Part shown: positions 1 through 6,366 of the stretch, piece after piece
Numbering within the stretch: position 1 is the first letter of the stretch
Layout of the letters: each line of letters starts with the position of its first letter
DNA from: Desulfobulbaceae bacterium
Lineage (GTDB): Bacteria > Desulfobacterota > Desulfobulbia > Desulfobulbales > Desulfurivibrionaceae
Assembly (NCBI GenBank): GCA_003557565.1
Contig: PWOG01000212.1
Coordinates: 1-11,303 of the forward strand
DNA length: 11,303 nt
Direction: 5' to 3'
The notes under the pieces: generated by a model
Told to the model about the DNA's origin: nothing
What the model saw: only the letters and a program-made list of their open reading frames with translations
Database searches by the model: none
Made by a program: the position numbers and the translations under genes

Positions 1-302
1 ACAACATACTGGGGCTTTCTCTTTCACTGCTTGCAATCGAAGAAAAGACCCGTGCTGCAATTCTTGAGATGGGGGCAAATCATCCGGGAGAGATAGCGCA
101 GCTGTGCGAGGTGGCAAGACCTGCTGCCGGAGTTATAACCTTCATCGGAGATGCCCATATCGGCTTATTCGGAAGCAGGGAAAACATATTAAAAACTAAA
201 TTTGAGCTTGCCGGTCATCTCAATGAGGGGGATACCCTGATTTATAACTGCGATCAGAATGAAACGAACTATATTTTTCACGAAAGCCTCCGATTAGCTT
301 AA
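1..302 (+). CDS. MurF-like Mur ligase fragment, truncated, probable pseudogene
   Basis: The reading frame is open from base 3 (the 5' end lies outside the window) to a TAA at 300-302. It encodes the middle part of a Mur ligase. The segment EMGANHPGEIAQL followed by ITFIGDAHIGLFGS and KTKFEL matches the central ATP-dependent domain of MurF, which adds D-Ala-D-Ala to the UDP-MurNAc tripeptide in the cytoplasm. An internal ATG at 69 lies inside the conserved EMGANH motif, so it is not a credible start. The protein ends about 20 residues after the strand containing LIYNCD. The rest of the central domain and the whole C-terminal domain of a normal ligase of about 450 residues are therefore missing, and the next 16 bp lead straight into the 3' end of hflK. 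Base composition is about 46 percent G+C, clearly lower than in the neighbouring genes. I infer a decayed or rearranged copy, or an assembly junction. The family assignment is fairly sure; MurF over another Mur-type ligase is less so. Confidence 0.65.
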   Translation, partial: NILGLSLSLLAIEEKTRAAILEMGANHPGEIAQLCEVARPAAGVITFIGDAHIGLFGSRENILKTKFELAGHLNEGDTLIYNCDQNETNYIFHESLRLA

Positions 303-318
303 CCGTTGTTGTTACTGC

Positions 319-1413
319 TCAGTTGCCGGCCTTGAGGCCGCCGCCCCCGAGATTGAGCAGGGGCAGCAGGGATTTCTGTTCACTGTCGATGACCACCACC
401 TCTTCCACCTTGGGCAGAACCTCACGCATGGTCTCAAGGTAAAGCCGCTGCCGGGTTACCTCGGGAGCCCGATCATATTCTTCCAGCAGGGCGGTGAAGC
501 GGGCGGTCTGGCCCTGGGCCTCGTTGACCCGTTCCACCTTGTAACCGTGGGCCTCTTCCACGATCCGGCGGGCATCACCCCGGGCCCGGGGCACCTCGCG
601 GTTGTAGATCTCTTCGGCCTCGTTGATCAGCCGCTGCATATCCTGGTCGGCCTCGTTGACCTCGTTGAAGGCGGGCTTGACCGGTTCCGGTGGGTTGACG
701 TCCTGCAGCTGCACGGTGATGATCTGAACCCCGCTTTCATAACGGTCCAGGGTTTCCTGAAGCTCCCGGGACATGGCGTCGGCCAGCACGGCCCGGCCGT
801 CCAGCACCGCGTCAAAGTCCATGTTGCCCACCAGCCGGCGCAGGGTCATCTCGCTGACATCCCGCACCGCCGGGCTGATATCGCGGACCCGGAACATAAA
901 AAGAAAAGGGTCCGCTACCCGGTACTGCACGACCCATTCCATGTCGATCACGTTACGGTCGCTGGTGAGCATCAGCGACTCCCGGGTGTAGCCCTCCTTC
1001 TGATACTGGGTGCGGTCGGCTACCCGCCGGGTACGAAAACCGAACTGCTCTTTCCGCACCGACTCCATGTCCACCTTGTGCACCTGATCCACCAGGGGCA
1101 CCTTGAAGTTCAGGCCGGGATGGGTGGTGTCATGATAAGCGCCCAGGCGCAACACCACCCCCTGTTCTCCCGGCCGGATGGAGTAGAAGGAGGAGAAGAG
1201 CAGAAAAACCACCAGGATCACCCCGATCACCCCGGCAATCAGCCCGGGGTTGATTCCGGGCCCACTGGAGCCGCCGGAGCCATGGCCGTCGCCGCCCTGG
1301 CCGCCGCCTTCGAAAAAGGCCTTGATTTTTTTAACCAGAGCCGCCAATTGCTCTTCCGGAGACTGGCCGCCCTTGCGCTGTCCCCAGGGGGGTTGCTGAT
1401 TGTCCCATGCCAT
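319..1413 (-). CDS. hflK: HflK, SPFH/band-7 membrane protein (FtsH protease modulator)
   Basis: HflK normally pairs with HflC to form a large membrane cage around the FtsH protease and modulate turnover of membrane proteins. The 364-residue product has a Gly-rich cytoplasmic N-terminus (about residues 36-53) and one membrane segment at about 57-77. An SPFH/band-7 domain follows directly, opening with SIRPGEQGVVLRLG. The family signature QDVNPPEPVKPAFNEVNEA lies near residues 237-255, followed by an Ala/Glu-rich coiled-coil helix (about 256-310). The start ATG has GAGGAC 7 nt upstream, which supports it, and the length is close to normal for the family. Oddly, hflC does not follow: the 3' side runs into a convergent MurF-like fragment 16 bp away. 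HflC must be encoded elsewhere or be absent. The identification itself is secure. Confidence 0.93.
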   Translation of the reverse strand: MAWDNQQPPWGQRKGGQSPEEQLAALVKKIKAFFEGGGQGGDGHGSGGSSGPGINPGLIAGVIGVILVVFLLFSSFYSIRPGEQGVVLRLGAYHDTTHPGLNFKVPLVDQVHKVDMESVRKEQFGFRTRRVADRTQYQKEGYTRESLMLTSDRNVIDMEWVVQYRVADPFLFMFRVRDISPAVRDVSEMTLRRLVGNMDFDAVLDGRAVLADAMSRELQETLDRYESGVQIITVQLQDVNPPEPVKPAFNEVNEADQDMQRLINEAEEIYNREVPRARGDARRIVEEAHGYKVERVNEAQGQTARFTALLEEYDRAPEVTRQRLYLETMREVLPKVEEVVVIDSEQKSLLPLLNLGGGGLKAGN

Positions 1414-1445
1414 AAAACTGTCCTCAAATTCCGGTTAACTGATTA

Positions 1446-1451
1446 ATTATA
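1446..1451 (-). promoter_or_regulatory. Candidate -10 box for hflK
   Basis: On the minus strand TATAAT occurs 32 bp before the hflK ATG, inside a short AT-rich patch in otherwise GC-rich DNA. No good -35 hexamer lies 16-18 bp further upstream; a TTGATC is too close. The call rests on the -10 match alone. Confidence 0.3.
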
Positions 1452-1676
1452 TAAACCTCTGATCAAAGCCCGCCACTTAGCGGCTCACTTTCACCGGCTT
1501 GCCCCGCAGGCTCAACAACGCGCCGACACCTTTGACCTTCTGCGGACTTATCAATGCATACAGCAAATTGCTACTTTGCCTTATTTCCACGGCCGGTTCA
1601 ACCCTTATTTAGCAATCCGGCCAATGCTTGTCTGTAACCGTTCACCGGGGCCAACAACGTGTTGTTTTAACGGGCT

Positions 1677-1775
1677 GTAAACGTTCAGCCGTGCCCCGGA
1701 TGAGGTCTTGCAGCCAAGCGCCGCGTCCGTAAGCTTGGCTGATCGCCCGAAGGTGGGGTGCGGCTGAACGTTTAC
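1677..1775. repeat. Palindromic intergenic repeat, copy 1 (99 bp)
   Basis: The ends are a perfect inverted repeat of 15 bp (GTAAACGTTCAGCCG). The two 43-bp arms pair at roughly 32 of 43 positions with no length difference. The middle of each arm is unpaired, and the core closes again through CAGCCAAGC (1711-1719) and GCTTGGCTG (1733-1741) around a 13-nt loop. The element is homologous to the one at 3131-3237. The arm read from its right end matches the left arm of the second copy at 27 of 31 positions, so the two copies lie in opposite orientation. There is no U-tract on either side, so it is not a standard terminator. It is best described as a REP/MITE-like dispersed element. Confidence 0.8.
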
Positions 1776-1858
1776 GCTTATCTTGACTTTTGCCGGCAAG
1801 ATCAGTAGAAAACGAACAACTCTCGGCCGGAACAGAACCGGCGCCGCTTTGGAGAAAC

Positions 1859-1893
1859 AAAAAAAAAGCGCAAACCCAAAGGATTGCGCTTTT
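1859..1893 (-). terminator. Rho-independent terminator of tRNA-Leu
   Basis: On the minus strand a perfect 10-bp stem (AAAAGCGCAA with TTGCGCTTTT, bases 1884-1893 and 1864-1873) encloses a 10-nt loop. It runs into further Ts at 1859-1863, giving a nine-T tract. It lies about 10 bp past the CCA end of the tRNA, as expected for termination of that transcript. Confidence 0.85.
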
Positions 1894-1903
1894 GCTGCCT
1901 GAA

Positions 1904-1990
1904 TGGTGCCGAAGGGGAGACTCGAACTCCCACGGGGTAACCCCCACTAGACCCTGAACCTAGCGCGTCTACCAATTCCGCCACTTCGGC
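1904..1990 (-). tRNA. tRNA-Leu (anticodon CAG)
   Basis: The minus strand folds as a class II tRNA. The acceptor stem GCCGAAG pairs with CTTCGGC and is followed by discriminator A and an encoded CCA (1904-1906). The D-arm carries the Leu-type GAATTGGTAGACGC. The anticodon loop TTCAGGG places CAG at 1954-1956. The long variable arm has GGGG/CCCC pairing, and the T-arm has GTTCGAGTC. It decodes CUG, the main leucine codon in GC-rich genomes. It has its own promoter and terminator and is therefore a single-gene transcription unit. Confidence 0.97.
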
Positions 1991-2009
1991 AGCACCAAAT
2001 GAAGTGGCG

Positions 2010-2039
2010 ATAATATAGGTTTTCCGGCCCGTTTGTCAA
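2010..2039 (-). promoter_or_regulatory. Sigma70-type promoter of tRNA-Leu
   Basis: On the minus strand a perfect -35 box TTGACA (2034-2039) is followed by TATATT at 2012-2017 (16-bp spacer) or the overlapping TATTAT at 2010-2015 (18-bp spacer). The -10 lies about 20 bp before the mature tRNA 5' end at 1990. This is the strongest promoter-like sequence in the window and fits a highly expressed stable RNA. Confidence 0.8.
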
Positions 2040-2070
2040 GACAAATCGGAAAGGCTCGTCAAAAGCCCTG

Positions 2071-2100
2071 TTGCTTACGTCAAGCTTACGCAAATACAAT
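2071..2100 (+). promoter_or_regulatory. Candidate sigma70-type promoter of ribF
   Basis: TTGCTT (2071-2076) and TACAAT (2095-2100) are 18 bp apart on the plus strand, facing away from the tRNA promoter. Transcription would begin near 2107. That is just before a possible GTG at 2110 and about 40-50 nt before the ATG codons at 2149 and 2155, which argues for one of the ATGs as the real ribF start. No FMN riboswitch is visible in the short leader. Confidence 0.55.
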
Positions 2101-2154
2101 TAGCTGCCAGTGGCGGCCAAGGAGCGGGCAAACCGCCGGATCTTATTTATGACC

Positions 2155-3129
2155 ATGAAAATTTATACCAGTCTGGACCAAATCTCCGGTCCTTTCCCTT
2201 ACGCCTGTGTAACCATCGGCAACTTCGACGGCGTTCACATGGGTCATCAGCAGCTTTTCAACACCGTCAGCGACCTGGCCCGGCGTCACCGGGGCACCGG
2301 CATTGCCATCACCTTCGAGCCCCACCCCCTGCAGGTGGTGCGGCCGGATATCGGCATCAAGCTGATTTCCACCTATGAGCAAAAGGTGGAACTGATCGCC
2401 ATGGCCGGCGTCGATGTTCTGCTGGTCCTCCCCTTTACCAAAGAATTCGCCGCCATGGACGCGGAACATTTTGTCGACCGGGTGCTGGTCGAAACCCTGG
2501 GAGTAAAAGAACTGGTGGTGGGATACGATTACGCTTTCGGCAAGGGTCGCCAGGGAAACGCCGAATTTCTGGAAGCCTGCGGCCGACAGCGAGGTTTCAC
2601 GGTGCGGGTGATCCCGGCCTTCAAGGTGGACGGCATGGTGGTCAGCAGCAGCAAAGTCCGGGAGCTGGTCACCGCCGGCCGGATGGAAGAGGTGACCAAG
2701 CTGCTGGGCCGGTACTACCAGCTACGGGGAGTGGTTCAAATGGGCAAGAAAAGAGGGGGTAACATCCTGGGCTTTCCCACCGCCAACCTGAGCCTCAATG
2801 AAAACGACCTCTGCCCCAAACACGGGGTCTATGTCACCCAGGTGGTCTACGGCGGTAAATGCTACGGCGGGGTGCTGAATATCGGCTACAACCCCACCTT
2901 CGCCGACAGCCGGCTGGCCGCAGAGACCCATATTTTCGATTTCAACCAGGATATTTACGGCCAGCCCATCAAGATCAATCTGCTCAAACACCTGCGGGGT
3001 GAACGCAAGTTCAGCGGCCCCGAGGAGCTGACCGCCCAGATCACCCGGGACGTGGCCGAGGCCAGGGAAGTCCTGGCCGAGGCCGAGGAAGAACTCATCC
3101 TCTCCTGCGCCAGCCAGCACAACGACTAG
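2155..3129 (+). CDS. ribF: Bifunctional riboflavin kinase / FAD synthetase
   Basis: RibF phosphorylates riboflavin to FMN and then adenylates FMN to FAD in the cytoplasm. The N-terminal nucleotidyltransferase domain (about residues 1-180) shows TIGNFDGVHMGHQ (20-32), TFEPHP (53-58), GYDYAFGKGRQG (123-134) and SSSKVRE (164-170), the equivalent of the usual SSTxIR. The C-terminal flavokinase domain (about 185-310) shows GGNILGFPTANLSL (201-214), GVYV, NIGYNPTF (242-249) and ETHIFDF (257-263), whose Glu is the likely catalytic base. The length of 324 residues is typical. The frame opens earlier at GTG 2110, and another ATG lies at 2149. I chose 2155 because MKIYTSLDQI aligns with the usual RibF N-terminus and the predicted promoter lies close to 2110. 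No start has a strong Shine-Dalgarno, so the exact start is uncertain. The gene converges on argJ. Confidence 0.93.
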   Translation: MKIYTSLDQISGPFPYACVTIGNFDGVHMGHQQLFNTVSDLARRHRGTGIAITFEPHPLQVVRPDIGIKLISTYEQKVELIAMAGVDVLLVLPFTKEFAAMDAEHFVDRVLVETLGVKELVVGYDYAFGKGRQGNAEFLEACGRQRGFTVRVIPAFKVDGMVVSSSKVRELVTAGRMEEVTKLLGRYYQLRGVVQMGKKRGGNILGFPTANLSLNENDLCPKHGVYVTQVVYGGKCYGGVLNIGYNPTFADSRLAAETHIFDFNQDIYGQPIKINLLKHLRGERKFSGPEELTAQITRDVAEAREVLAEAEEELILSCASQHND

Positions 3130-3130
3130 G

Positions 3131-3237
3131 GTAAGCGTTCAGCAGCACCGCACCTTCGAGCACCCGAAGCGGCTTGCGTACCCGAGTACGCGGCGCCGCT
3201 TTGGGTGCCCGAATCTGCGGCACTGCTGAACGCTTAC
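3131..3237. repeat. Palindromic intergenic repeat, copy 2 (107 bp)
   Basis: Two arms of 51 and 52 bases (3131-3181 and 3186-3237) are reverse complements at roughly 43 positions. They close on the perfect hairpin GCGTAC-CCGA-GTACGC. The ends read GTAAGCGTTCAGCAG. The element begins 2 bp after the ribF stop and ends 19 bp before the argJ stop, filling the convergent gap. Compared with copy 1 it has a longer, better paired core but the same outer sequence and the same asymmetric dinucleotide (CA in one arm, TG in the other). RNA from either strand would form a long hairpin. This might help end both transcripts, although no T-run follows. Confidence 0.85.
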
Positions 3238-3256
3238 TTAAGCTTTGTTCACCGGC

Positions 3257-4477
3257 TCAGGTGCGGTAATCGGCGTTGATTCTGACGTAGTCCAGGGAAA
3301 AATCGCAGGTAAGGTAGTCGGCGGCGGCGGAACCGGCCTCCAGGTTGATGGTGACCGTAAACTCGGGCCGATGCAGCACTTCGGTGGCCCGGGCCTCGGC
3401 GTCGGCGCCCAGGCCGATCCCGCCTTGAACCATGACCACGTCGTCAAAGGAGATATTCACCGCCTCGGGATCGAATTCGGCCCCGGATCGACCCAGGGCG
3501 GCAATGATCCGCCCCCAGTTGGCGTCTTCCCCGAAAAAGGCGGTTTTAACCAGACTGGAGTTGGCTATGGTGCGAGCCGCCAGGCTGGCCTGCTCGGCGT
3601 CGGCGGCCTTTTCCACCCGGATGGTCACCAGCTTGCTGGCTCCTTCCCCGTCTCGGACGATCTGGCGGGCCAGGTCCAGGCAAAGGTCGTCAAGCTGCTG
3701 CTGGAACTCGAGCTGCGCCTCCGTCTCGGCCACCAGCGGCGGCGTACCCGCCCGTCCGTTAGCCATCATCAGCACGGTGTCGTTGGTACTGGTGTCGCCA
3801 TCAATGCTGATCCGATTGAATGATGCGTCCACGCTCCGCTTGAGCATGGCGCGCAGGAGTTTGGGCTCAACGGCGGCGTCGGTGAGGATGAAGCAGAGCA
3901 TGGTGGCCATGTCCGGCATGATCATCCCCGCCCCCTTGGCCACCCCGGCCAGCCGCACCTCCACCCCGTCGATGAGACAGCTCCTGGCGGCGGTTTTGGG
4001 CACCGTATCGGTGGTCATGATCGCCCGGGCCACGGCGTTCAAGCCCGATTCCCCGGATTGGCCGGCAGCCTGGTCGGCGGCCTCCTCGCCGGTGATGATG
4101 GATCGCAACCGGGGTATCCCCAGGCGAAAGCACTCCACATCGAGCTGCATGCCGATAACCCCGGTGGAGGCCGGCTGCACCAGTCCTTCCTCAATCCCCA
4201 GGGCATCTCCGGCCATGGCGCCGCACAGACGGGCATTGAGCATGCCCGTGGCGCCGGTGCAGGCGTTGGCGATCCCGGAATTGACCAGAATCGCCTGGGC
4301 CCGGCCGCCGGCCAGCCGTTGCCGGCCCAGCACCACCGGTGCCGCCTGCACCCGGTTGGTGGTAAAGACCCCGGCGGCGGCGGCGGGAACCTCGCTGATT
4401 ATCAGTCCCAGATCCAGGCGATCCTTGCTCCGGATCCCGGACCTCACCGCCGCCGCCTTAAAACCCCGCACCTCCAT
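3257..4477 (-). CDS. argJ: Glutamate N-acetyltransferase / ornithine acetyltransferase ArgJ
   Basis: ArgJ moves the acetyl group from N-acetylornithine to glutamate in the cyclic arginine pathway; bifunctional forms can also use acetyl-CoA. The 406-residue product is a full-length member of this Ntn-type family. NSGIANACTG (66-75) belongs to the substrate pocket, and STGVIG (104-109) supplies the Thr-Gly pair expected to form the oxyanion hole. KGAGMIMPDMATML (181-194) contains the Ala191-Thr192 self-cleavage site that frees the Thr nucleophile. SIDGDTSTND and the C-terminal NADYRT are also typical. The start ATG has GAGG about 10 nt upstream. The chemoreceptor gene ends 32 bp upstream on the same strand, so read-through is possible. 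Whether it is mono- or bifunctional cannot be told from the sequence; an acetylglutamate synthase nearby would allow either. Confidence 0.96.
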   Translation of the reverse strand: MEVRGFKAAAVRSGIRSKDRLDLGLIISEVPAAAAGVFTTNRVQAAPVVLGRQRLAGGRAQAILVNSGIANACTGATGMLNARLCGAMAGDALGIEEGLVQPASTGVIGMQLDVECFRLGIPRLRSIITGEEAADQAAGQSGESGLNAVARAIMTTDTVPKTAARSCLIDGVEVRLAGVAKGAGMIMPDMATMLCFILTDAAVEPKLLRAMLKRSVDASFNRISIDGDTSTNDTVLMMANGRAGTPPLVAETEAQLEFQQQLDDLCLDLARQIVRDGEGASKLVTIRVEKAADAEQASLAARTIANSSLVKTAFFGEDANWGRIIAALGRSGAEFDPEAVNISFDDVVMVQGGIGLGADAEARATEVLHRPEFTVTINLEAGSAAADYLTCDFSLDYVRINADYRT

Positions 4478-4509
4478 ACTCTACCGCCTCATATAAGATT
4501 TATAGGGTC

Positions 4510-6207
4510 CTAGAAATCTTCGAAATCATCATCATCCATGGGAAAGATTTCGTCGATGTTCTTTTTCTTCTCCGTCGACTGGTTTTTACCGGCCCCAAAT
4601 CTTGAACCCGATCCGGCGGCTCCGGCCCCACCGGCCGCCGCTGTTCTGGCCGCTGTCCCTTTGGCCGCCGGTCCGGGCAGGGCCTTGCGCTGGGTCGCCG
4701 GGTGGGCCCGGCCAGTACTGCGGCCGGTTCCGGAGAAGTCCTGCTTGAGTTTGCCGGCCGCGCCTTTTCCCTGGGATGAAAAATCGTTGTCGTCGATACC
4801 GCCGACGACCCTGATCATCCGGCGTACCATGTCGCGCAGGACCGCTGCCTGGGCGCTCAGTTCCTCGGATGCCGAGGCCGATTCCTCGGCGGTGGCGGCG
4901 TTACGCTGAATCACTATGTCTATTTCACTGATGGCGGAACTGACCTGCCCCACGGCCTTGGACTGTTCCGCCGACGACTCGGAGATCTCCCGGATCAGGG
5001 CCGAAATCTTGGTAATGGACTCGGTGGTGGTTTTAAAGCTGGCACTGGTTTCATCGACCAGAGTGGAACCGCTCTGGATCTTGTTCACCGTCCCGTCGAT
5101 CAAACCAGAGGTGTTTTGAGCGGCCTCGGCCGCCCGCATGGCCAGATTACGCACCTCGTCGGCCACCACTGCAAACCCGGCCCCGGCCTCGCCGGCCCGG
5201 GCCGCCTCCACCGCCGCATTCAGGGCCAGCAGGTTGGTCTGAAAGGCAATTTCGTCGATGGTCTGGACAATCTTCTGGGTCTCGGCACTGGCCTGGGTGA
5301 TGTCCTGCATGGAGGTCACCAGGCGCCGCATGGAATCCTCGGCGGTGCTGATTATCCGGCCGGTCTCATCCATCAGGCTGTTGGCCTGATGGATATTGTC
5401 GGCATCCCGCTGGGTCATGGCGGTGACCTGGTCCAGGGAGGCGGAGATTTGTTGCACCGACGCGGCCTGTTCAGTGGCCCCTTCGGCCAGGCTCTGACTG
5501 GAAGTCGCCACCTCGTCGGCGGCCCCGGCCACCTGGTCGGCCCCGTCGCCCATTTCCCGGCCGATATTACCCATGATCGAGGTCAGCCCCCGGTAGGTCA
5601 ACAAACCTACCAGGGCCACAAACAGGGCCCCCGCCACCAGTGAGCCGCTGACCACCAGGGCGCTGGTGCTCATGGTGGCCCGAGCGGCTTCCTCCCGACT
5701 GCTCACCTCAGCCCCGGCTTCCCGGCGGATATCTCCCAGCAGACTCTGGACTCCCTGCAGGGCCGGCGCGCTCTCCTGGGCGTAAATCCGGGCGGCTTCC
5801 TGACGGCCCTGGGTCCCGGCGGCCTGCTCAATGGCTATCGCCGATTCGTGCAGCTGGCGGTGGGGCTGCTCAATTCTTGCCAGGATGGGAGCCAGCGAGG
5901 GCACCAGCTGCTCGGCATGGCGCCGGCCATCGCCGTAATACCAGCGGCCAAAACCGCATTGGCGATGATCCGTCTCGACATTGAGATGGGTGGCGCCGCC
6001 ATCATCGATAAAATCCCTAACCTGTGCCGCCCAGGCCAGGTGATCCACCTCCCGCTGGGCCAGTTCACTGTCAAGTTTCAGGCCGGTGACAATATCTTCG
6101 CTTTGCTGCTGAATGCCGCGAACTGCCAGACTGTTGCCAACCCCTATCAGGACCATCAACAGGATGATCAGGCTGAAACCGCCAATGATTTTTTTCAAGA
6201 TAGACAT
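4510..6207 (-). CDS. Methyl-accepting chemotaxis protein with CZB-like sensor
   Basis: A 565-residue transmembrane chemoreceptor. Membrane helices lie at about 7-29 and 183-205, so residues 30-182 should be periplasmic. This part carries a CZB-like four-helix segment with His56 (DHLAW), Cys84 (RQCGFGRWYYG), and His116 and His120 (PHRQLHE). These match in order and spacing the three His and one Cys that bind zinc in CZB domains. I see no clear HAMP domain after TM2. A long helical signalling domain follows, with the conserved hairpin tip around DEIAFQTNLLALNAAVEAAR (318-337) and FAVVADEVRNLA. From about 470 the chain is low-complexity (Ala, Gly, Lys) and ends in an acidic FPMDDDDFEDF, a possible CheR/CheB docking tail. 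The start has AGGAG about 10 nt upstream. The gene sits between secA and argJ. The ligand is unknown; zinc or a redox/oxidant signal acting through the Cys-zinc site is an inference. Confidence 0.92.
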   Translation of the reverse strand: MSILKKIIGGFSLIILLMVLIGVGNSLAVRGIQQQSEDIVTGLKLDSELAQREVDHLAWAAQVRDFIDDGGATHLNVETDHRQCGFGRWYYGDGRRHAEQLVPSLAPILARIEQPHRQLHESAIAIEQAAGTQGRQEAARIYAQESAPALQGVQSLLGDIRREAGAEVSSREEAARATMSTSALVVSGSLVAGALFVALVGLLTYRGLTSIMGNIGREMGDGADQVAGAADEVATSSQSLAEGATEQAASVQQISASLDQVTAMTQRDADNIHQANSLMDETGRIISTAEDSMRRLVTSMQDITQASAETQKIVQTIDEIAFQTNLLALNAAVEAARAGEAGAGFAVVADEVRNLAMRAAEAAQNTSGLIDGTVNKIQSGSTLVDETSASFKTTTESITKISALIREISESSAEQSKAVGQVSSAISEIDIVIQRNAATAEESASASEELSAQAAVLRDMVRRMIRVVGGIDDNDFSSQGKGAAGKLKQDFSGTGRSTGRAHPATQRKALPGPAAKGTAARTAAAGGAGAAGSGSRFGAGKNQSTEKKKNIDEIFPMDDDDFEDF

Positions 6208-6366
6208 CGTTTCCCACTCCTCTTCCAGTTACTAAACGTGATCAGGTGAGCTAAGCATGCTGACCGTTAATAAGAGTGATCAGGCATCGGCTCCCTTTAA
6301 TACATTTTGCGGAAACGAGCAGTATTTTTTATCAAAAACATGACGACAAATACCTAAAACCCATAA
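6208..6366 (-). promoter_or_regulatory. Leader region of the chemoreceptor gene with repeated 9-mer
   Basis: This 159-bp gap between secA and the chemoreceptor gene is distinctly AT-richer than its surroundings on the secA side. It holds the receptor's Shine-Dalgarno (AGGAG). GTGATCAGG occurs twice in direct orientation (6238-6246 and 6276-6284), 38 bp apart, with an AGCATGCT palindrome (6254-6261) between them. The repeats could be operator half-sites. I could not find a convincing sigma70, sigma28 or sigma54 promoter, nor a hairpin-plus-T terminator for secA. Confidence 0.4.

Larger units (their letters stand above)
1414..1903. other. Gene-free gap between hflK and tRNA-Leu
   Basis: About 490 bp carry no credible protein gene. 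The two or three short open frames here run across the palindrome, the terminator or the tRNA and show no family features. The hflK side (1414-1460) holds the ribosome-binding site and a candidate -10. The stretch 1461-1650 shows nothing I recognise. Next come a short inverted repeat (AACAAC and GTTGTT around 1653-1666), the 99-bp palindromic element at 1677-1775, and the tRNA terminator at 1859-1893. Confidence 0.7.

Noticed and set aside
547..1446. 299-codon open frame on the plus strand opposite hflK
   Set aside because: It is the antisense shadow of a high-GC hflK with strong family motifs. The His/Gly/Pro-rich product has no recognisable domain.
1653..1666. AACAAC-GT-GTTGTT as an operator
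   Set aside because: A short dyad next to the larger palindrome, with no promoter nearby to regulate. It could easily be chance.
1605..1984. Short minus-strand open frames (60-101 codons) between hflK and the tRNA promoter
   Set aside because: They run through the palindromic element, the terminator or the tRNA-Leu gene and have no family features.
2101..2154. GTG at 2110 as ribF start, and an FMN riboswitch in the ribF leader
   Set aside because: The GTG would lie only a few bases after the predicted transcription start and adds residues not seen in RibF. The leader is too short and lacks the conserved FMN riboswitch core.
3131..3237. Palindrome as a classical intrinsic terminator or as a CRISPR repeat
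   Set aside because: No T-run follows on either strand. Only two inverted copies exist, 1.4 kb apart, without regular spacers, so neither term fits.
6276..6310. Sigma28-type flagellar promoter for the chemoreceptor (TAAA and GCCGAT on the minus strand)
   Set aside because: Both half-motifs are present, but only about 4 bp apart instead of the required spacing of about 11-15 bp.
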